From NCBI GenBank assembly GCA_029945445.1, contig JAQSCO010000006.1, positions 1-62,354 of the forward strand: DNA of 62,354 nucleotides, written 5' to 3'. This document shows, piece after piece, positions 42,745 through 50,811 of the stretch (position 1 is its first letter; the number at the start of each line of letters is the position of its first letter). Both the position numbers and the translations under genes were made by a program. This stretch comes from Lacunisphaera sp. (lineage in GTDB: Bacteria; Verrucomicrobiota; Verrucomicrobiia; Opitutales; Opitutaceae). Under the pieces are notes generated by a model. That model had not been told where the DNA came from. It saw nothing but the letters and a program-made list of their open reading frames with translations, and ran no database searches.

Positions 42745-42752
42745 GCCGAATC
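42734..42752. terminator. hairpin centred on the pstB stop codon
   Basis: GATTCGGC-TGA-GCCGAATC is a perfect palindrome whose three-base loop is the pstB stop. No U-tract follows. It may protect or attenuate the pst mRNA before phoU. Confidence 0.55.
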
Positions 42753-42760
42753 CTCCAGCA

Positions 42761-42842
42761 GCGAGTAGTGTGTAACGAGTAGCGAGCATCTCGCAGCGCC
42801 CCGCAAAACCCACTCGCTACTCACCACCCGCTACGCACTACT
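42761..42842. repeat. heptad-periodic inverted repeat between pstB and phoU
   Basis: Left units GCGAGTA, GTGTGTA, ACGAGTA, GCGAGCA (42761-42788) are mirrored by ACTCGCT, ACTCACC, ACCCGCT, ACGCACT (42812-42839). Both arms have a 7-base period and are complementary, like 5839-5920 but with a different unit. Confidence 0.88.
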
Positions 42843-42853
42843 TCCCAAATCCC

Positions 42854-43552
42854 ATGAAACGATTCTTCGACGCCGAACTTGAGGCCTTCCGCTCCCATCT
42901 CCTGCAGATGGGCGAGCGCGCCATCGACCAGACCCGCCTCGCCATGAAGGCGCTTGCCGATGCGGATCTCGCCCTGGCCGACAAGGTCATCGCGGCCGAC
43001 GACGAACTCGACCGGCTCGAGGTCCAGATCGATGACGAGGCCATCCGCTACATGACCCTGCGCGGCCCGGTGGCCTCGGAGCTCCGTTTGATCGTGGTCG
43101 GCATGAAGGCCAGCCACGACTTGGAGCGGGTGGGGGACGAGGCCACCGGCATCGCCCGCCGCTCGCGCAAGCTCGCCATCGAGCCGCGGCTGGAACTTTA
43201 CGCCGATCTGCCGCGCATGGCCAACATTGCGCTGGAGATGCTGCGGGACGCCCTCGACTGCTTCGTGCAGGAGGACGAGCAGAAGGCCCTGAGCGTCATT
43301 CGCCGCGACCCCGAGGTGGACAACCTGAACCGGACCGTCTACCGCCGCCTGACCAGCTACATGATCGAGAAGCCCGACACGATCGCGCGCGCGCTTGAGC
43401 TCATGTTCATCTCGAAGTCCCTCGAGCGCATCGCCGACCATGCAACCAACATCGCCGAGGAGATGGTGTTCCTGTCGAAGGGGCAGGACATCCGGCACAG
43501 CGACATCGGCAAGCAGGACGTGCTGCCGGCGATCACCAATCCGCCGGTTTAG
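42854..43552 (+). CDS. phoU: phosphate signalling complex protein PhoU
   Basis: 232 residues forming two three-helix bundles with the PhoU metal-site acidic pattern: VVGMKASHDLERVGDEATGIARR and MFISKSLERIADHATNIAEEMVF. PhoU links the Pst transporter to the PhoR kinase and represses the Pho regulon in high phosphate. It follows pstB after the heptad-repeat spacer and ends with a four-base overlap with the convergent pit gene. No phoR or phoB lies in the window. Confidence 0.96.
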   Translation: MKRFFDAELEAFRSHLLQMGERAIDQTRLAMKALADADLALADKVIAADDELDRLEVQIDDEAIRYMTLRGPVASELRLIVVGMKASHDLERVGDEATGIARRSRKLAIEPRLELYADLPRMANIALEMLRDALDCFVQEDEQKALSVIRRDPEVDNLNRTVYRRLTSYMIEKPDTIARALELMFISKSLERIADHATNIAEEMVFLSKGQDIRHSDIGKQDVLPAITNPPV

Positions 43553-44616
43553 CGATACCCGAACGCGCTGCAGGCCACTTGGGTCAGGAAGCCGAGGACG
43601 GCGCAGACGGGCAGGGTGAAGACCCAGGCCCAGACAATGCGCTCCACCACGCCCCACTTGACCGCCCCGAAGCGTTTTACGGCGCCCACGCCCATGATCG
43701 AGGTGGAGATGGCATGGGTCGTGGAGATCGGGATGCCCAGCGTGGAGGCGATGTGAATGATCGCGGCGGCCGTGGTCTCAGCCGCGAAGCCGTGAACCGG
43801 CTGCAGCTTGACCATCTTGTGGCCCATGGTGCGGATGATGCGCCAGCCGCCGGCGGCGGTGCCGGCCGCCATCACGATGGCGCAGGTGACGACGACCCAT
43901 TTATCCACGACAAATTCGGGCGTGCGCAGGAAGGACGCCCAGACCGGAAGGTGGTCGAAGGCGCCGGACTTGGTGCCGGTGAACAGGGCGAGCGCGATGA
44001 TGCCCATGGTCTTCTGGGCGTCGTTGGAACCGTGGCTGTGCGCCATGAAGCCGGCGCTGACAAGCTGCAGCTTGCCGAAGACATTGTTCACCGTCCGCGG
44101 CCGGAGCCGGTGGATCAGCATCGTGAGCAGGATCATCAGCAACATGCCGCCGAAGAAGCCCGCGAGCGGCGAGGTGATCATGGGCAGCACGACCTTCGGC
44201 CAGAGTCCGGCGGCCGCGCCCTTGGCGTCGGTCGTGGCCCAGCGCAGCACCTTCCAGTCGCCGCCGGCCGACGCAATGGCGGCGCCGCACAGGCCGCCGA
44301 TCAGCGCATGGCTGGAACTGGAGGGCAGGCCCAGCCACCAGGTCAGCAGGTTCCAGATGATTGCCCCGGTGAGGCCGGAGAAAATGGTCACCATGGTCAC
44401 GACGTTGGTGTCGACCAGGCCCTTGCCGATGGTGCTGGCGACCGCGGTGCCCATCAGGGCGCCGATGAGGTTGAAGACCGCGGCGAGCGCGATGGCCTGG
44501 CGCGGCGTCAGGACCTTGGTGGAGACGACGGTGGCGATCGCGTTCGCGGCGTCGTGAAAGCCGTTGATATACTCAAACACCAGCGCCGTCAGGAGGACGA
44601 TCAGGAAGATGGTCAT
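43549..44616 (-). CDS. pit: inorganic phosphate transporter, PiT family
   Basis: 355 residues with about ten membrane helices. The duplicated PiT signatures are present: FEYINGFHDAANAIATVVSTKVLTPRQA near the start and AHSHGSNDAQKTMGIIALAL in the middle, with GLPSSSSHALIGGLCG and GIPISTTHAISTSIMGVG. It imports metal-phosphate using the proton gradient. Upstream is the DUF47 gene, the usual regulatory partner. It is convergent with phoU, so the high-affinity and low-affinity systems lie side by side. Confidence 0.95.
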   Translation of the reverse strand: MTIFLIVLLTALVFEYINGFHDAANAIATVVSTKVLTPRQAIALAAVFNLIGALMGTAVASTIGKGLVDTNVVTMVTIFSGLTGAIIWNLLTWWLGLPSSSSHALIGGLCGAAIASAGGDWKVLRWATTDAKGAAAGLWPKVVLPMITSPLAGFFGGMLLMILLTMLIHRLRPRTVNNVFGKLQLVSAGFMAHSHGSNDAQKTMGIIALALFTGTKSGAFDHLPVWASFLRTPEFVVDKWVVVTCAIVMAAGTAAGGWRIIRTMGHKMVKLQPVHGFAAETTAAAIIHIASTLGIPISTTHAISTSIMGVGAVKRFGAVKWGVVERIVWAWVFTLPVCAVLGFLTQVACSAFGYR

Positions 44617-44647
44617 GGGGCTCGGGGCCGCTTGCGCCGTTCCGGCC

Positions 44648-44686
44648 GGCTGGCCGGCCGGTGTTTGTCCGGGCCGGTCGCCCGGC
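44648..44686. repeat. GC-rich palindromic element in the DUF47-pit gap
   Basis: GGCTGGCCGGCCGGTGT at 44648-44664 is identical to 57558-57574 inside the YihY-family gene. The following hairpin (CCGGGC, loop CGGTC, GCCCGG) matches the layout of the element at 15451-15477 in the helicase gene. Together they fill this 86-base gap. Confidence 0.75.
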
Positions 44687-44702
44687 CAAGGCGCAGTCGG
44701 GC

Positions 44703-45338
44703 TCAGGAATATTTCAGCATGATCTGGAAGACGACCTGGCCGGCGTCACGCGCGCGGTCGACGGCCGTCTCGACGAGGTCGTAGAGCTCCATCAGGATGA
44801 CGACTTCCTTGGCGTCGTAGGGGCCGTTGTAGAGGTCCTTGACCAGCGCGAGCATGACCTTGTCGGCCTCGCCCTCGGCGAATTGGAGGCGTGAGTGCGC
44901 GTCCTGGATGCGCTCGATCTGGGTGCCCTTGCGGAGTTCCTTGACCATGAAGACGACGGATTCGACGGCCTCCTCGAGCAGGACGATCTGGCGCTGCATG
45001 CTGTCGCGCGGGACGCGGGCCGGGCAGATGGTCAGGCGCTCGACGATCTTCTCCACGGTCTTGGGGATGCGGTACAGGGCGAGGGAGAGGGCCTCGATGT
45101 CTTCGCGCTCGAACGGCGTGACGAAGGTCTTGCAGAGCTCCTCGGTGATCTGCTGGGTGATGCGCTTGTCCTTGCGGCGCGTCTGGATGATGTCGTGGAT
45201 GCTCGAGGCCTGCGCGGCGCTGTCATTGGCGAGGATCTTGGCCAGCAGGTCGGTGCTGACCTTGGCCTCCTCGGCGCTCGCCTCCAGCAAGTCGTAGAAT
45301 TTGTCCTCCTGGCCCATCAGCTTTTTGAAGGAAATCAT
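44703..45338 (-). CDS. DUF47 (PhoU-like) Pit accessory protein
   Basis: 211 residues, nearly all helical, of the DUF47 family: LMGQEDKFYDLLEASAEEAK, DKRITQQITEELCKTFVTPFEREDIEALSLAL, and a conserved end EVVILMELYDLVETAVDRARDAGQVVFQIMLKYS. These soluble proteins resemble PhoU and are encoded beside PiT transporters, whose activity they are thought to modulate. Order and strand (DUF47 then pit) agree. Confidence 0.94.
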   Translation of the reverse strand: MISFKKLMGQEDKFYDLLEASAEEAKVSTDLLAKILANDSAAQASSIHDIIQTRRKDKRITQQITEELCKTFVTPFEREDIEALSLALYRIPKTVEKIVERLTICPARVPRDSMQRQIVLLEEAVESVVFMVKELRKGTQIERIQDAHSRLQFAEGEADKVMLALVKDLYNGPYDAKEVVILMELYDLVETAVDRARDAGQVVFQIMLKYS

Positions 45339-45489
45339 GCCTGAAAGCGGATAGCCGATGCGCGCGGCGTGGCGAGGCGATATTTACAAAAGTTACGCCT
45401 CCCTCCGGGAAAATGGGATGGGCAACGGGATTGACTCGCTGCGCTCGGGGCTGCGCCCCGGGCCGGCGGCCCGGCCATTCCGCAGCACT

Positions 45490-45510
45490 CCAAAACCCGC
45501 TGCGCGGGTT
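45490..45510 (-). terminator. terminator-like hairpin downstream of tRNA-His
   Basis: On the minus strand AACCCGC-GCA-GCGGGTT is followed by TTGG. It lies about 70 bases beyond the tRNA 3' end. The rest of the 241-base gap (45339-45579) holds a GC-rich hairpin near 45465-45483 and the leader of the DUF47 gene; no gene is seen. Confidence 0.55.
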
Positions 45511-45579
45511 CTCATTCCTTGGCCTGGCGTCGGTGGCGTGACGCGTTCGCGAGGCCGGATTGTCCGCGGGAATCTAAAA

Positions 45580-45657
45580 TGGGGCGGTCAACGGGATTCG
45601 AACCCGCGACCCCAAGAATCACAATCTTGTGCTCTAACCAACTGAGCTATGACCGCC
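45580..45657 (-). tRNA. tRNA-His (anticodon GTG)
   Basis: A complete cloverleaf on the minus strand. The acceptor stem is GCGGTCA/TGACCGC, with the additional G at position -1 opposite C73 that defines tRNA-His. The anticodon loop is TTGTGAT with GTG; the T-loop is TTCGAAT. CCA is encoded (45580-45582). G-1 is encoded in the genome. Confidence 0.97.
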
Positions 45658-45763
45658 GTAAAATTGGGAGCGGCGAACATCCATACGGGAGCGGCGGGTG
45701 TCAACTATTTCTCCCGTGGATTTGCCCCTTGCGGCAGGCTCTGGACGGCACTTGCTAAGGTCC

Positions 45764-46540
45764 ATGGCCCGGATGCGTTTGCTGACCTTCAACATCGCCC
45801 ATGCGCGCGGGCCGATGCCGGTGCACCAGGGCCTGCGCACCACGGCCAAGCTGCGTTCCAACCTCCTTAAGATCGCCCGGCTCATCCAGCGGCTGGGCGC
45901 GGACATCATCGCCCTGCAGGAGATCGACGAGAACTCGCGCTGGAGCGGCAGTTTCGACCACCTGGCTTTCCTGCGCGAGCACACCGGCCTCGCCCACGGG
46001 GCGCACGGGGTGCACAACCGCCGCGGCGGCCGCTACCACCTGAACTATGGCAACGCCTTCCTTTCGCGCTGGCCCGTCCACCATGAGGACACCGTGTCCT
46101 TCGGCCGCGGCACCGTGGGCGAAAAGGGCTTCCAGTTCGTCGAGATCAGCACTCCCGCCGGCCGCGTGCCGCTCGTGAACATCCACCTGAACCACCGCTC
46201 GCGCCCGCAGCGGCTGAAGCAGATCGCCCACCTGATGCGCTACCTCGACGAGCAGCACGCGCACCGGTCCGCCCACTGGCACACGCCGCCGCTGGTCTGC
46301 GGGGACTTCAACAACGCCTCGCACAAGCCCGACGCCACGGCGACGCTGCTGGGCTACTTCGAACAGGCCAACAACTACACGCTGCTGCCCAAGGCCGGCC
46401 GCACCTTCCCGTCGGCCTGGCCGGCCTTCGCGCTCGATTACGTCTTTTTGCCCGAGGAATGCCGCGAACCGAAGGCCGAAGTCGTGCGCTGCCTGCTGTC
46501 CGACCACCGGCCCGTGCTGGTGGAATTCTCCCTGGGGTGA
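45764..46540 (+). CDS. endonuclease/exonuclease/phosphatase family protein
   Basis: 258 residues of the EEP metal-dependent hydrolase fold. Motifs: LLTFNIAHARG, ADIIALQEIDENSRWSG (catalytic Glu), VNIHLNHRS, LVCGDFNNAS (Asp, Asn) and LLSDHRPVLVEF (Asp-His). There is no signal peptide in the chosen start (ATG 45764; ATG 45773 is equally possible). The family includes nucleases, phospholipases and phosphoesterases, and nothing here fixes the substrate. It lies between tRNA-His (divergent) and trpA. Confidence 0.9.
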   Translation: MARMRLLTFNIAHARGPMPVHQGLRTTAKLRSNLLKIARLIQRLGADIIALQEIDENSRWSGSFDHLAFLREHTGLAHGAHGVHNRRGGRYHLNYGNAFLSRWPVHHEDTVSFGRGTVGEKGFQFVEISTPAGRVPLVNIHLNHRSRPQRLKQIAHLMRYLDEQHAHRSAHWHTPPLVCGDFNNASHKPDATATLLGYFEQANNYTLLPKAGRTFPSAWPAFALDYVFLPEECREPKAEVVRCLLSDHRPVLVEFSLG

Positions 46541-46599
46541 CGGGGGAGGGCTAATTTTCTCTCGACCCCCGGCGTCTAGCTTTCGAACCTGTTCCACTC

Positions 46600-47406
46600 A
46601 TGGATCGCATCAGCCAAGCCTTTGCCCGTGCCGGTCGGGAGAAACGCGCGGCGTTCGTGGCCTACCTGTGCGCGGGTGACCCGGACTTCAACACCTCGCT
46701 GGCCGCGTGCCGGGCGGTGCTGGACGCCGGCGCCGACGTGCTGGAGCTCGGCGTGCCGTTTTCCGATCCGCTGGCCGACGGCCTGACCAACCAGCTCGCC
46801 GCCCAGCGCGCGCTCGACGGCGGCATGACGGCCGCGAAGGTCTTCGAGCTGGTGCAGAAGATCCGCGAGTTCAGCCAGGTCCCTGTCATCTTCTACACTT
46901 ACTACAACCTCGTCTTCTCGAACGGGGTCGACGAATACGTGCGCGCGGCCAAGGCCGCCGGCGTGGACGGCATGCTCACGCTCGACCTGCCGCCCGAGGA
47001 GGCCGGCGAGGTGCTCGCGGCCTGCCGGAAGCACGGCCTCAAGACGGTCTTCATCGTCGCCCCGACGACCCCGGCCGAGCGCCTGCCGCGCATCGGCGCG
47101 GCGGCGACGGGCTTCATCTACTACGTGTCCCGCGAGGGCGTGACCGGCGTGCGCGACCAGGTGGCCGCCAATATCCCCGAGGCCGTCGCCCGCATCCGCC
47201 AGCACACGGCGCTGCCCGTGGCGGTCGGCTTCGGCATCTCCAGCTCCGAGCAGGTGCGGCAGGTGGCGCGTTCCGCGGACGGCGTCGTGGTGGGCAGTGC
47301 GCTCGTCAACGTCATCCGCGAGAACCTCGACAACCGCGCCGGGCTGCCCGCCCGCCTGCGCATCATGGCCGCCGAGCTGGTCGCCGGCACCGGCCGAGCC
47401 AATTGA
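46600..47406 (+). CDS. trpA: tryptophan synthase alpha subunit
   Basis: 268 residues of the TIM-barrel TrpA. The catalytic pair is visible in LELGVPFSDPLADG (Glu and Asp). YYNLVFSNGVDEYVRAAKAAGVDGMLTLDLPPEEA and the phosphate-binding VGFGISSSEQVRQV follow. It releases indole from indole-glycerol phosphate for TrpB. No trpB or other trp gene is adjacent, so the pathway is split in this genome. A response-regulator diguanylate cyclase gene begins five bases after its stop. Confidence 0.96.
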   Translation: MDRISQAFARAGREKRAAFVAYLCAGDPDFNTSLAACRAVLDAGADVLELGVPFSDPLADGLTNQLAAQRALDGGMTAAKVFELVQKIREFSQVPVIFYTYYNLVFSNGVDEYVRAAKAAGVDGMLTLDLPPEEAGEVLAACRKHGLKTVFIVAPTTPAERLPRIGAAATGFIYYVSREGVTGVRDQVAANIPEAVARIRQHTALPVAVGFGISSSEQVRQVARSADGVVVGSALVNVIRENLDNRAGLPARLRIMAAELVAGTGRAN

Positions 47407-47411
47407 ACCGC

Positions 47412-48344
47412 ATGAGCAAGGTCCGCAAACTCCTCCTGATCGATGACGACCGCCTGCAACAGCGGCTGCTCCAGCAGCACGTCCAGAATTTCCGCAGCGG
47501 CCCCTTCGAGCTGGAGGAGGCGGTCACCTACGCCGACGGCCTGAAGAAGCTGCTCAGCGGCAAATACGCCGCGTGCCTGCTCGATTACCAGCTGGATGAC
47601 CGCGACGGACTCGCCCTCTTGCGGGAGGCGCGGATCGCCGAGTGCCACACGCCGGTCATCTTCCTGACCGCGGACGACAACGAGGTGGTTGACATCGCCG
47701 CGATGGAGGCGGGCGCCGCCGACTATCTCGTGAAGAGCGCCCTGACCCCGCGCCTGCTCGAGCGCTCGCTGCGCTACGCGCTGAAACTGTCCGAGACCCT
47801 CTCCCAACTGCGCCTGCTCGCCCAGCGCGACGCGCTCACCGGCCTGCACAACCGCCGCGAGTTCCAGCGTATCCTCGACGAGGAATGGGACCGCAGCGTG
47901 CGGTTCAAGCGGCCGTTCACGCTCATCATGGTCGACATCGACCATTTCAAGAAGATCAACGACGTCCATGGCCACCAGATCGGCGACGAGGTGCTGAAAC
48001 ACGTGGCCAGCCTGCTCGCCGGCCAGGTGCGCAACGTTGACCGCGTCGCGCGCTACGGCGGCGAGGAGTTCGGCCTGCTCATGGTCGAGACCGACAGCAA
48101 GAGCGCGATCGAGAGCATGCAGCGGCTGGGATTGCTGCTGGCCGAGACGCCCTGCTATGTGCCGAAGACCGACCTGACGCTTCCCGTGACGCTCAGCGCG
48201 GGCGTGGCCACCAGCCTGACCGACGCCGGCAGCGCCGCTGATCTCGTGGCGGCGGCGGACAAGGCGCTCTACGCCGCCAAGGGCGGCGGCCGCAACTGCA
48301 TCGTCGCCTCGGCGGGCGGGGTGTTCCAATACAAAGTGACCTGA
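47412..48344 (+). CDS. response regulator with GGDEF domain (diguanylate cyclase)
   Basis: 310 residues. A receiver domain (acidic pocket Asp11-13, phospho-acceptor Asp58 in CLLDYQL, KSAL lysine) is joined by a helix to a GGDEF domain: DALTGLHNRREFQRIL, VDIDHFKKINDVHGHQIGDEVL and RYGGEEFGLLM with an intact GGEEF active site. It should make cyclic di-GMP in response to phosphorylation. An RxxD inhibitory site is not obvious. It follows trpA by five bases and ends at a strong terminator, so the pair forms an unusual two-gene unit. Confidence 0.95.
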   Translation: MSKVRKLLLIDDDRLQQRLLQQHVQNFRSGPFELEEAVTYADGLKKLLSGKYAACLLDYQLDDRDGLALLREARIAECHTPVIFLTADDNEVVDIAAMEAGAADYLVKSALTPRLLERSLRYALKLSETLSQLRLLAQRDALTGLHNRREFQRILDEEWDRSVRFKRPFTLIMVDIDHFKKINDVHGHQIGDEVLKHVASLLAGQVRNVDRVARYGGEEFGLLMVETDSKSAIESMQRLGLLLAETPCYVPKTDLTLPVTLSAGVATSLTDAGSAADLVAAADKALYAAKGGGRNCIVASAGGVFQYKVT

Positions 48345-48348
48345 GGTG

Positions 48349-48376
48349 GAGCGCGGTGACCTCACCGCTCTTTTTT
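48349..48376 (+). terminator. Rho-independent terminator after the diguanylate cyclase gene
   Basis: Stem GAGC(GC)GGTGA / TCACCGCTC with a two-base loop and a two-base bulge, followed by six T's. It starts four bases after the stop codon. Confidence 0.88.
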
Positions 48377-48405
48377 GCGGTCGGATATCCTGAAGCGCCT
48401 TGGGG

Positions 48406-49302
48406 TCAGGTCGCGCCACCAGCCGGCACCATGATCCGCAGGCTGTGCGGCTTCAGGGTGATTTCCAGCTTCGCCGTCGTCGCGCGCGGCTCGCCGTCGG
48501 TGTGGATCCAGCCGGGCTTGCTGCGCTCGATAACGAACTCCGCACCGTCGAGCCGGGTGACAGCCTTGACCTGATCAAAGGTGTCCGTGCCCAGCCGGTA
48601 GAGCATCCCGCAGGCGCCGAGGAACCCGACCTGCGGCATGCTGATGAGATTGAACCGGCCATCGTCCATCTTCGCGCCCGGGGCGACGCGGGCGTCGTTG
48701 CCGTATTGGTCGGAGTTCATGACGGCGAGGGTGAAGGCCTTTAGTTCCGTCGTGCCGCCGGGCTGGCGGACGGTGATGATCTCAGGCTCATGGGAGAAGA
48801 AGGACGGCACGCCGACCCGGAAATAGCCGGCGAGGCCGCGGCGGGTCAGCCGGCTGAAGCGCACGGCGATGTCGGCCTCGAAGCCGAGGCCCATGGCGTT
48901 GAAGAAGGCGAAGCCGTTGACCAGGCCGGTGTCGATGGCCCGCGGCCGGCCCTCGAGCAGCGTGCGGAACGCGCCGTGGCCGGCCTTGTGGATGCCGAGG
49001 TGGCGGCCGAGGCCGTTGCCCGAGCCGCAGGGGATCAGTCCGAAAACCGCCGGCGTGCCGACGAGCGCGGTGGCGACTTCATTCATCGTGCCGTCGCCGC
49101 CGATGGCGACGACCAGCGTGCAGCCCTCGGCCACGGCCTGCGCGGCCAGCTCGGTGGCGTGGCGCGGCCGTTCAGTGGAAACCACGGTGCCGTCGAGCCG
49201 GTGCTGGGCAATGAACTCAACCGCGCGGTCGTGGAGCTGCGGGTTGCGGCGGTTGCTGCCGGAGTAGGGGTTGAAGATGAACCGGACTTTCAAGGGCGGC
49301 AA
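48406..49302 (-). CDS. diacylglycerol kinase-like lipid kinase (YegS/BmrU family)
   Basis: 298 residues. The catalytic-domain hallmarks are FNPYSGSNRRN, VVAIGGDGTMNEVATALVG (the GGDGT nucleotide loop) and PCGSGNGLGRHLGI. The C-terminal beta-sandwich includes DDGRFNLISM and SKPGWIHTDGEPR. These kinases phosphorylate diacylglycerol or related lipids. The start is probably TTG at 49302 (PPLKVRFIFNP); another TTG at 49293 is possible. It is divergent from miaA and shares no operon. Confidence 0.93.
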   Translation of the reverse strand: MPPLKVRFIFNPYSGSNRRNPQLHDRAVEFIAQHRLDGTVVSTERPRHATELAAQAVAEGCTLVVAIGGDGTMNEVATALVGTPAVFGLIPCGSGNGLGRHLGIHKAGHGAFRTLLEGRPRAIDTGLVNGFAFFNAMGLGFEADIAVRFSRLTRRGLAGYFRVGVPSFFSHEPEIITVRQPGGTTELKAFTLAVMNSDQYGNDARVAPGAKMDDGRFNLISMPQVGFLGACGMLYRLGTDTFDQVKAVTRLDGAEFVIERSKPGWIHTDGEPRATTAKLEITLKPHSLRIMVPAGGAT

Positions 49303-49382
49303 GGGCGGGAATTAGGGTGTTTTCAGCAGGACTTGGCAAAAGTAGTTTTGCAACAATTCCGCGCAGCCCCCAGCACTGGGCG

Positions 49383-50294
49383 ATGTCCCACCCCCTCCAT
49401 GTCCTCACCGGCTGCACCGCCGTCGGCAAAACCGAGCTGGCCCTGCGCTGGGCCGAGGCCAACAACGCCGAGATCGTCTCGTGCGACTCACTGCTGTTCT
49501 ACCGCGGGGCGGACATCGGCACGGCCAAGCCGGCCAAGGCCGAGCTCGCCCGTGTGCCGCACCACCTGATCGACGTGTGCGAAGTGACGGAGCAGATGGA
49601 TGTAACGTATTACGTTACAAAGGCCCGGGCGGCGATCGAGGACATCATCAACCGGAAGCGCACGGTGCTCGTGACAGGTGGCAGCGGGTTTTACCTGCGA
49701 GCGTTCTTTGGGCCGGTGGCCGACGAGGTGGAGGTGCCGGACGAACTGCGCGCCGAATTGCGTGGCCGGCTGGAAAAGGCAGGCCTCGCTGCGCTGGTGC
49801 AGGAACTGCACGCGCTCAACCCGACAGGATTGGGGGCGCTTGACGTCCAGAATCCGCGTCGCGTGCTGCGCGCGCTGGAACGCTGCCGGGCGTCGGGCCG
49901 CACGCTGGCGGAGCTGCGCAAGGACTTCGCCGCCCAGCCGGCGCCGTTTGCCGATTTCACCGTGAAGCTGACCGAGCTGGTGCGCGATCCCGCGGAGCTG
50001 GACCAGCGCATCGAGCAGCGTGTGGCGGCGATGCTGCGCGACGGACTGGTGGCGGAAGTGCGCGGCCTGCTGGCGAAAGGCCTGACGCAAAATCCCAGCG
50101 CGGCGCGGGCCATCGGCTATCGCGAGACGGTCGATTTTCTCGAGGGTCGGCTGCCCGAGGCGGAACTGGGGGCCGCGATCGCCAAGAACACGCGGGCGCT
50201 CGTGAAGAAGCAGCGGACGTGGTTCAAGACCCAGCTCCCGCCGCACCGCCAGCCCGCCGCCGCGACCATCGAGGTGCGCGAGCTGTTCGTCTGA
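49383..50294 (+). CDS. miaA: tRNA dimethylallyltransferase
   Basis: 303 residues. P-loop GCTAVGKTELAL (a Gly-Cys-Thr variant of GPTAxGKT), AEIVSCDSLLFYRGADIGTAKP, VTGGSGFYLRAFF, and the C-terminal NPRRVLRALE and RAIGYRETVDFLEG are diagnostic. It adds the isopentenyl group to A37 of tRNAs reading UNN codons. Start ATG at 49383. Residues 74-80 (VTYYVTK) are encoded by a 19-base palindrome also found at the end of waaA. The stop abuts the convergent DUF4199 stop with no gap. Confidence 0.95.
   Translation: MSHPLHVLTGCTAVGKTELALRWAEANNAEIVSCDSLLFYRGADIGTAKPAKAELARVPHHLIDVCEVTEQMDVTYYVTKARAAIEDIINRKRTVLVTGGSGFYLRAFFGPVADEVEVPDELRAELRGRLEKAGLAALVQELHALNPTGLGALDVQNPRRVLRALERCRASGRTLAELRKDFAAQPAPFADFTVKLTELVRDPAELDQRIEQRVAAMLRDGLVAEVRGLLAKGLTQNPSAARAIGYRETVDFLEGRLPEAELGAAIAKNTRALVKKQRTWFKTQLPPHRQPAAATIEVRELFV
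49602..49620. repeat. 19-bp AT-centred palindrome inside miaA
   Basis: Identical over 23 bases (palindrome plus AAGG) to 28862-28884. It is far less GC-rich than the surrounding coding sequence and encodes VTYYVTK in frame. Confidence 0.9.
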
Positions 50295-50801
50295 TTACTT
50301 CCGCGGCCAGCGGCGGAGCACCAGCGTCAGCCCGGCGGCGAAGATTGCGCCCACGACCGTGGTGCCGCCGACGATGCTGAGGAGGCAGCCGACAGGACTG
50401 CTCATCTGGCGGTAGAGCTTGATCTTGTCCCGGATGGCAATCTCCGTCACGCCGTCGGCGCGCAGCCGGGCGACGCGCCAGTCGAGCGCGTGGTCCATCC
50501 AGCCGGGGTTGATGAAATTGCTATAGAGAAACATGAACCCGTAGACGATGACGCCGGAGATGAAGGCCGCGTGCAGGCCGGATTTCACGCCCGGCCAGAG
50601 GGTGAGGCGGCCGTCAGGCGACGCAGCACGCTTGGCCTTGAGCAGCAGGAACAGGGTCACAAGCGGAATGACACCGGCGAGGAATCCGCTGTAGGCGCCG
50701 ATCGCGAGGCGCGTGGTGTGGAACCCCAGCAGGAACTCGCCCAAGGTCCAGAGGCAGACGCCCGCGCCGGCGGTCAGGCCGTATTTCAATTCGGGTTTCA
50801 C
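50295..50801 (-). CDS. DUF4199 domain membrane protein
   Basis: 168 residues with four helices: YGLTAGAGVCLWTLGEFLLGF, LAIGAYSGFLAGVIPLVTLFLLL, GLHAAFISGVIVYGFMFLYSNF and LSIVGGTTVVGAIFAAGLTLVL. This is the DUF4199 pattern, known from Bacteroidetes and Verrucomicrobia, without established function. It follows the TPR gene by ten bases and therefore probably belongs to the tnaA-TPR-DUF4199 transcript. Confidence 0.85.
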   Translation of the reverse strand: MKPELKYGLTAGAGVCLWTLGEFLLGFHTTRLAIGAYSGFLAGVIPLVTLFLLLKAKRAASPDGRLTLWPGVKSGLHAAFISGVIVYGFMFLYSNFINPGWMDHALDWRVARLRADGVTEIAIRDKIKLYRQMSSPVGCLLSIVGGTTVVGAIFAAGLTLVLRRWPRK

Positions 50802-50811
50802 CGGAGTGGGC

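Noticed and set aside
45339..45420. Possible PhoB box upstream of the DUF47 gene (GCGTAACTTTT, GTAAATA)
   Set aside because: Only one half-site fits and the second has wrong spacing. Not strong enough to list.
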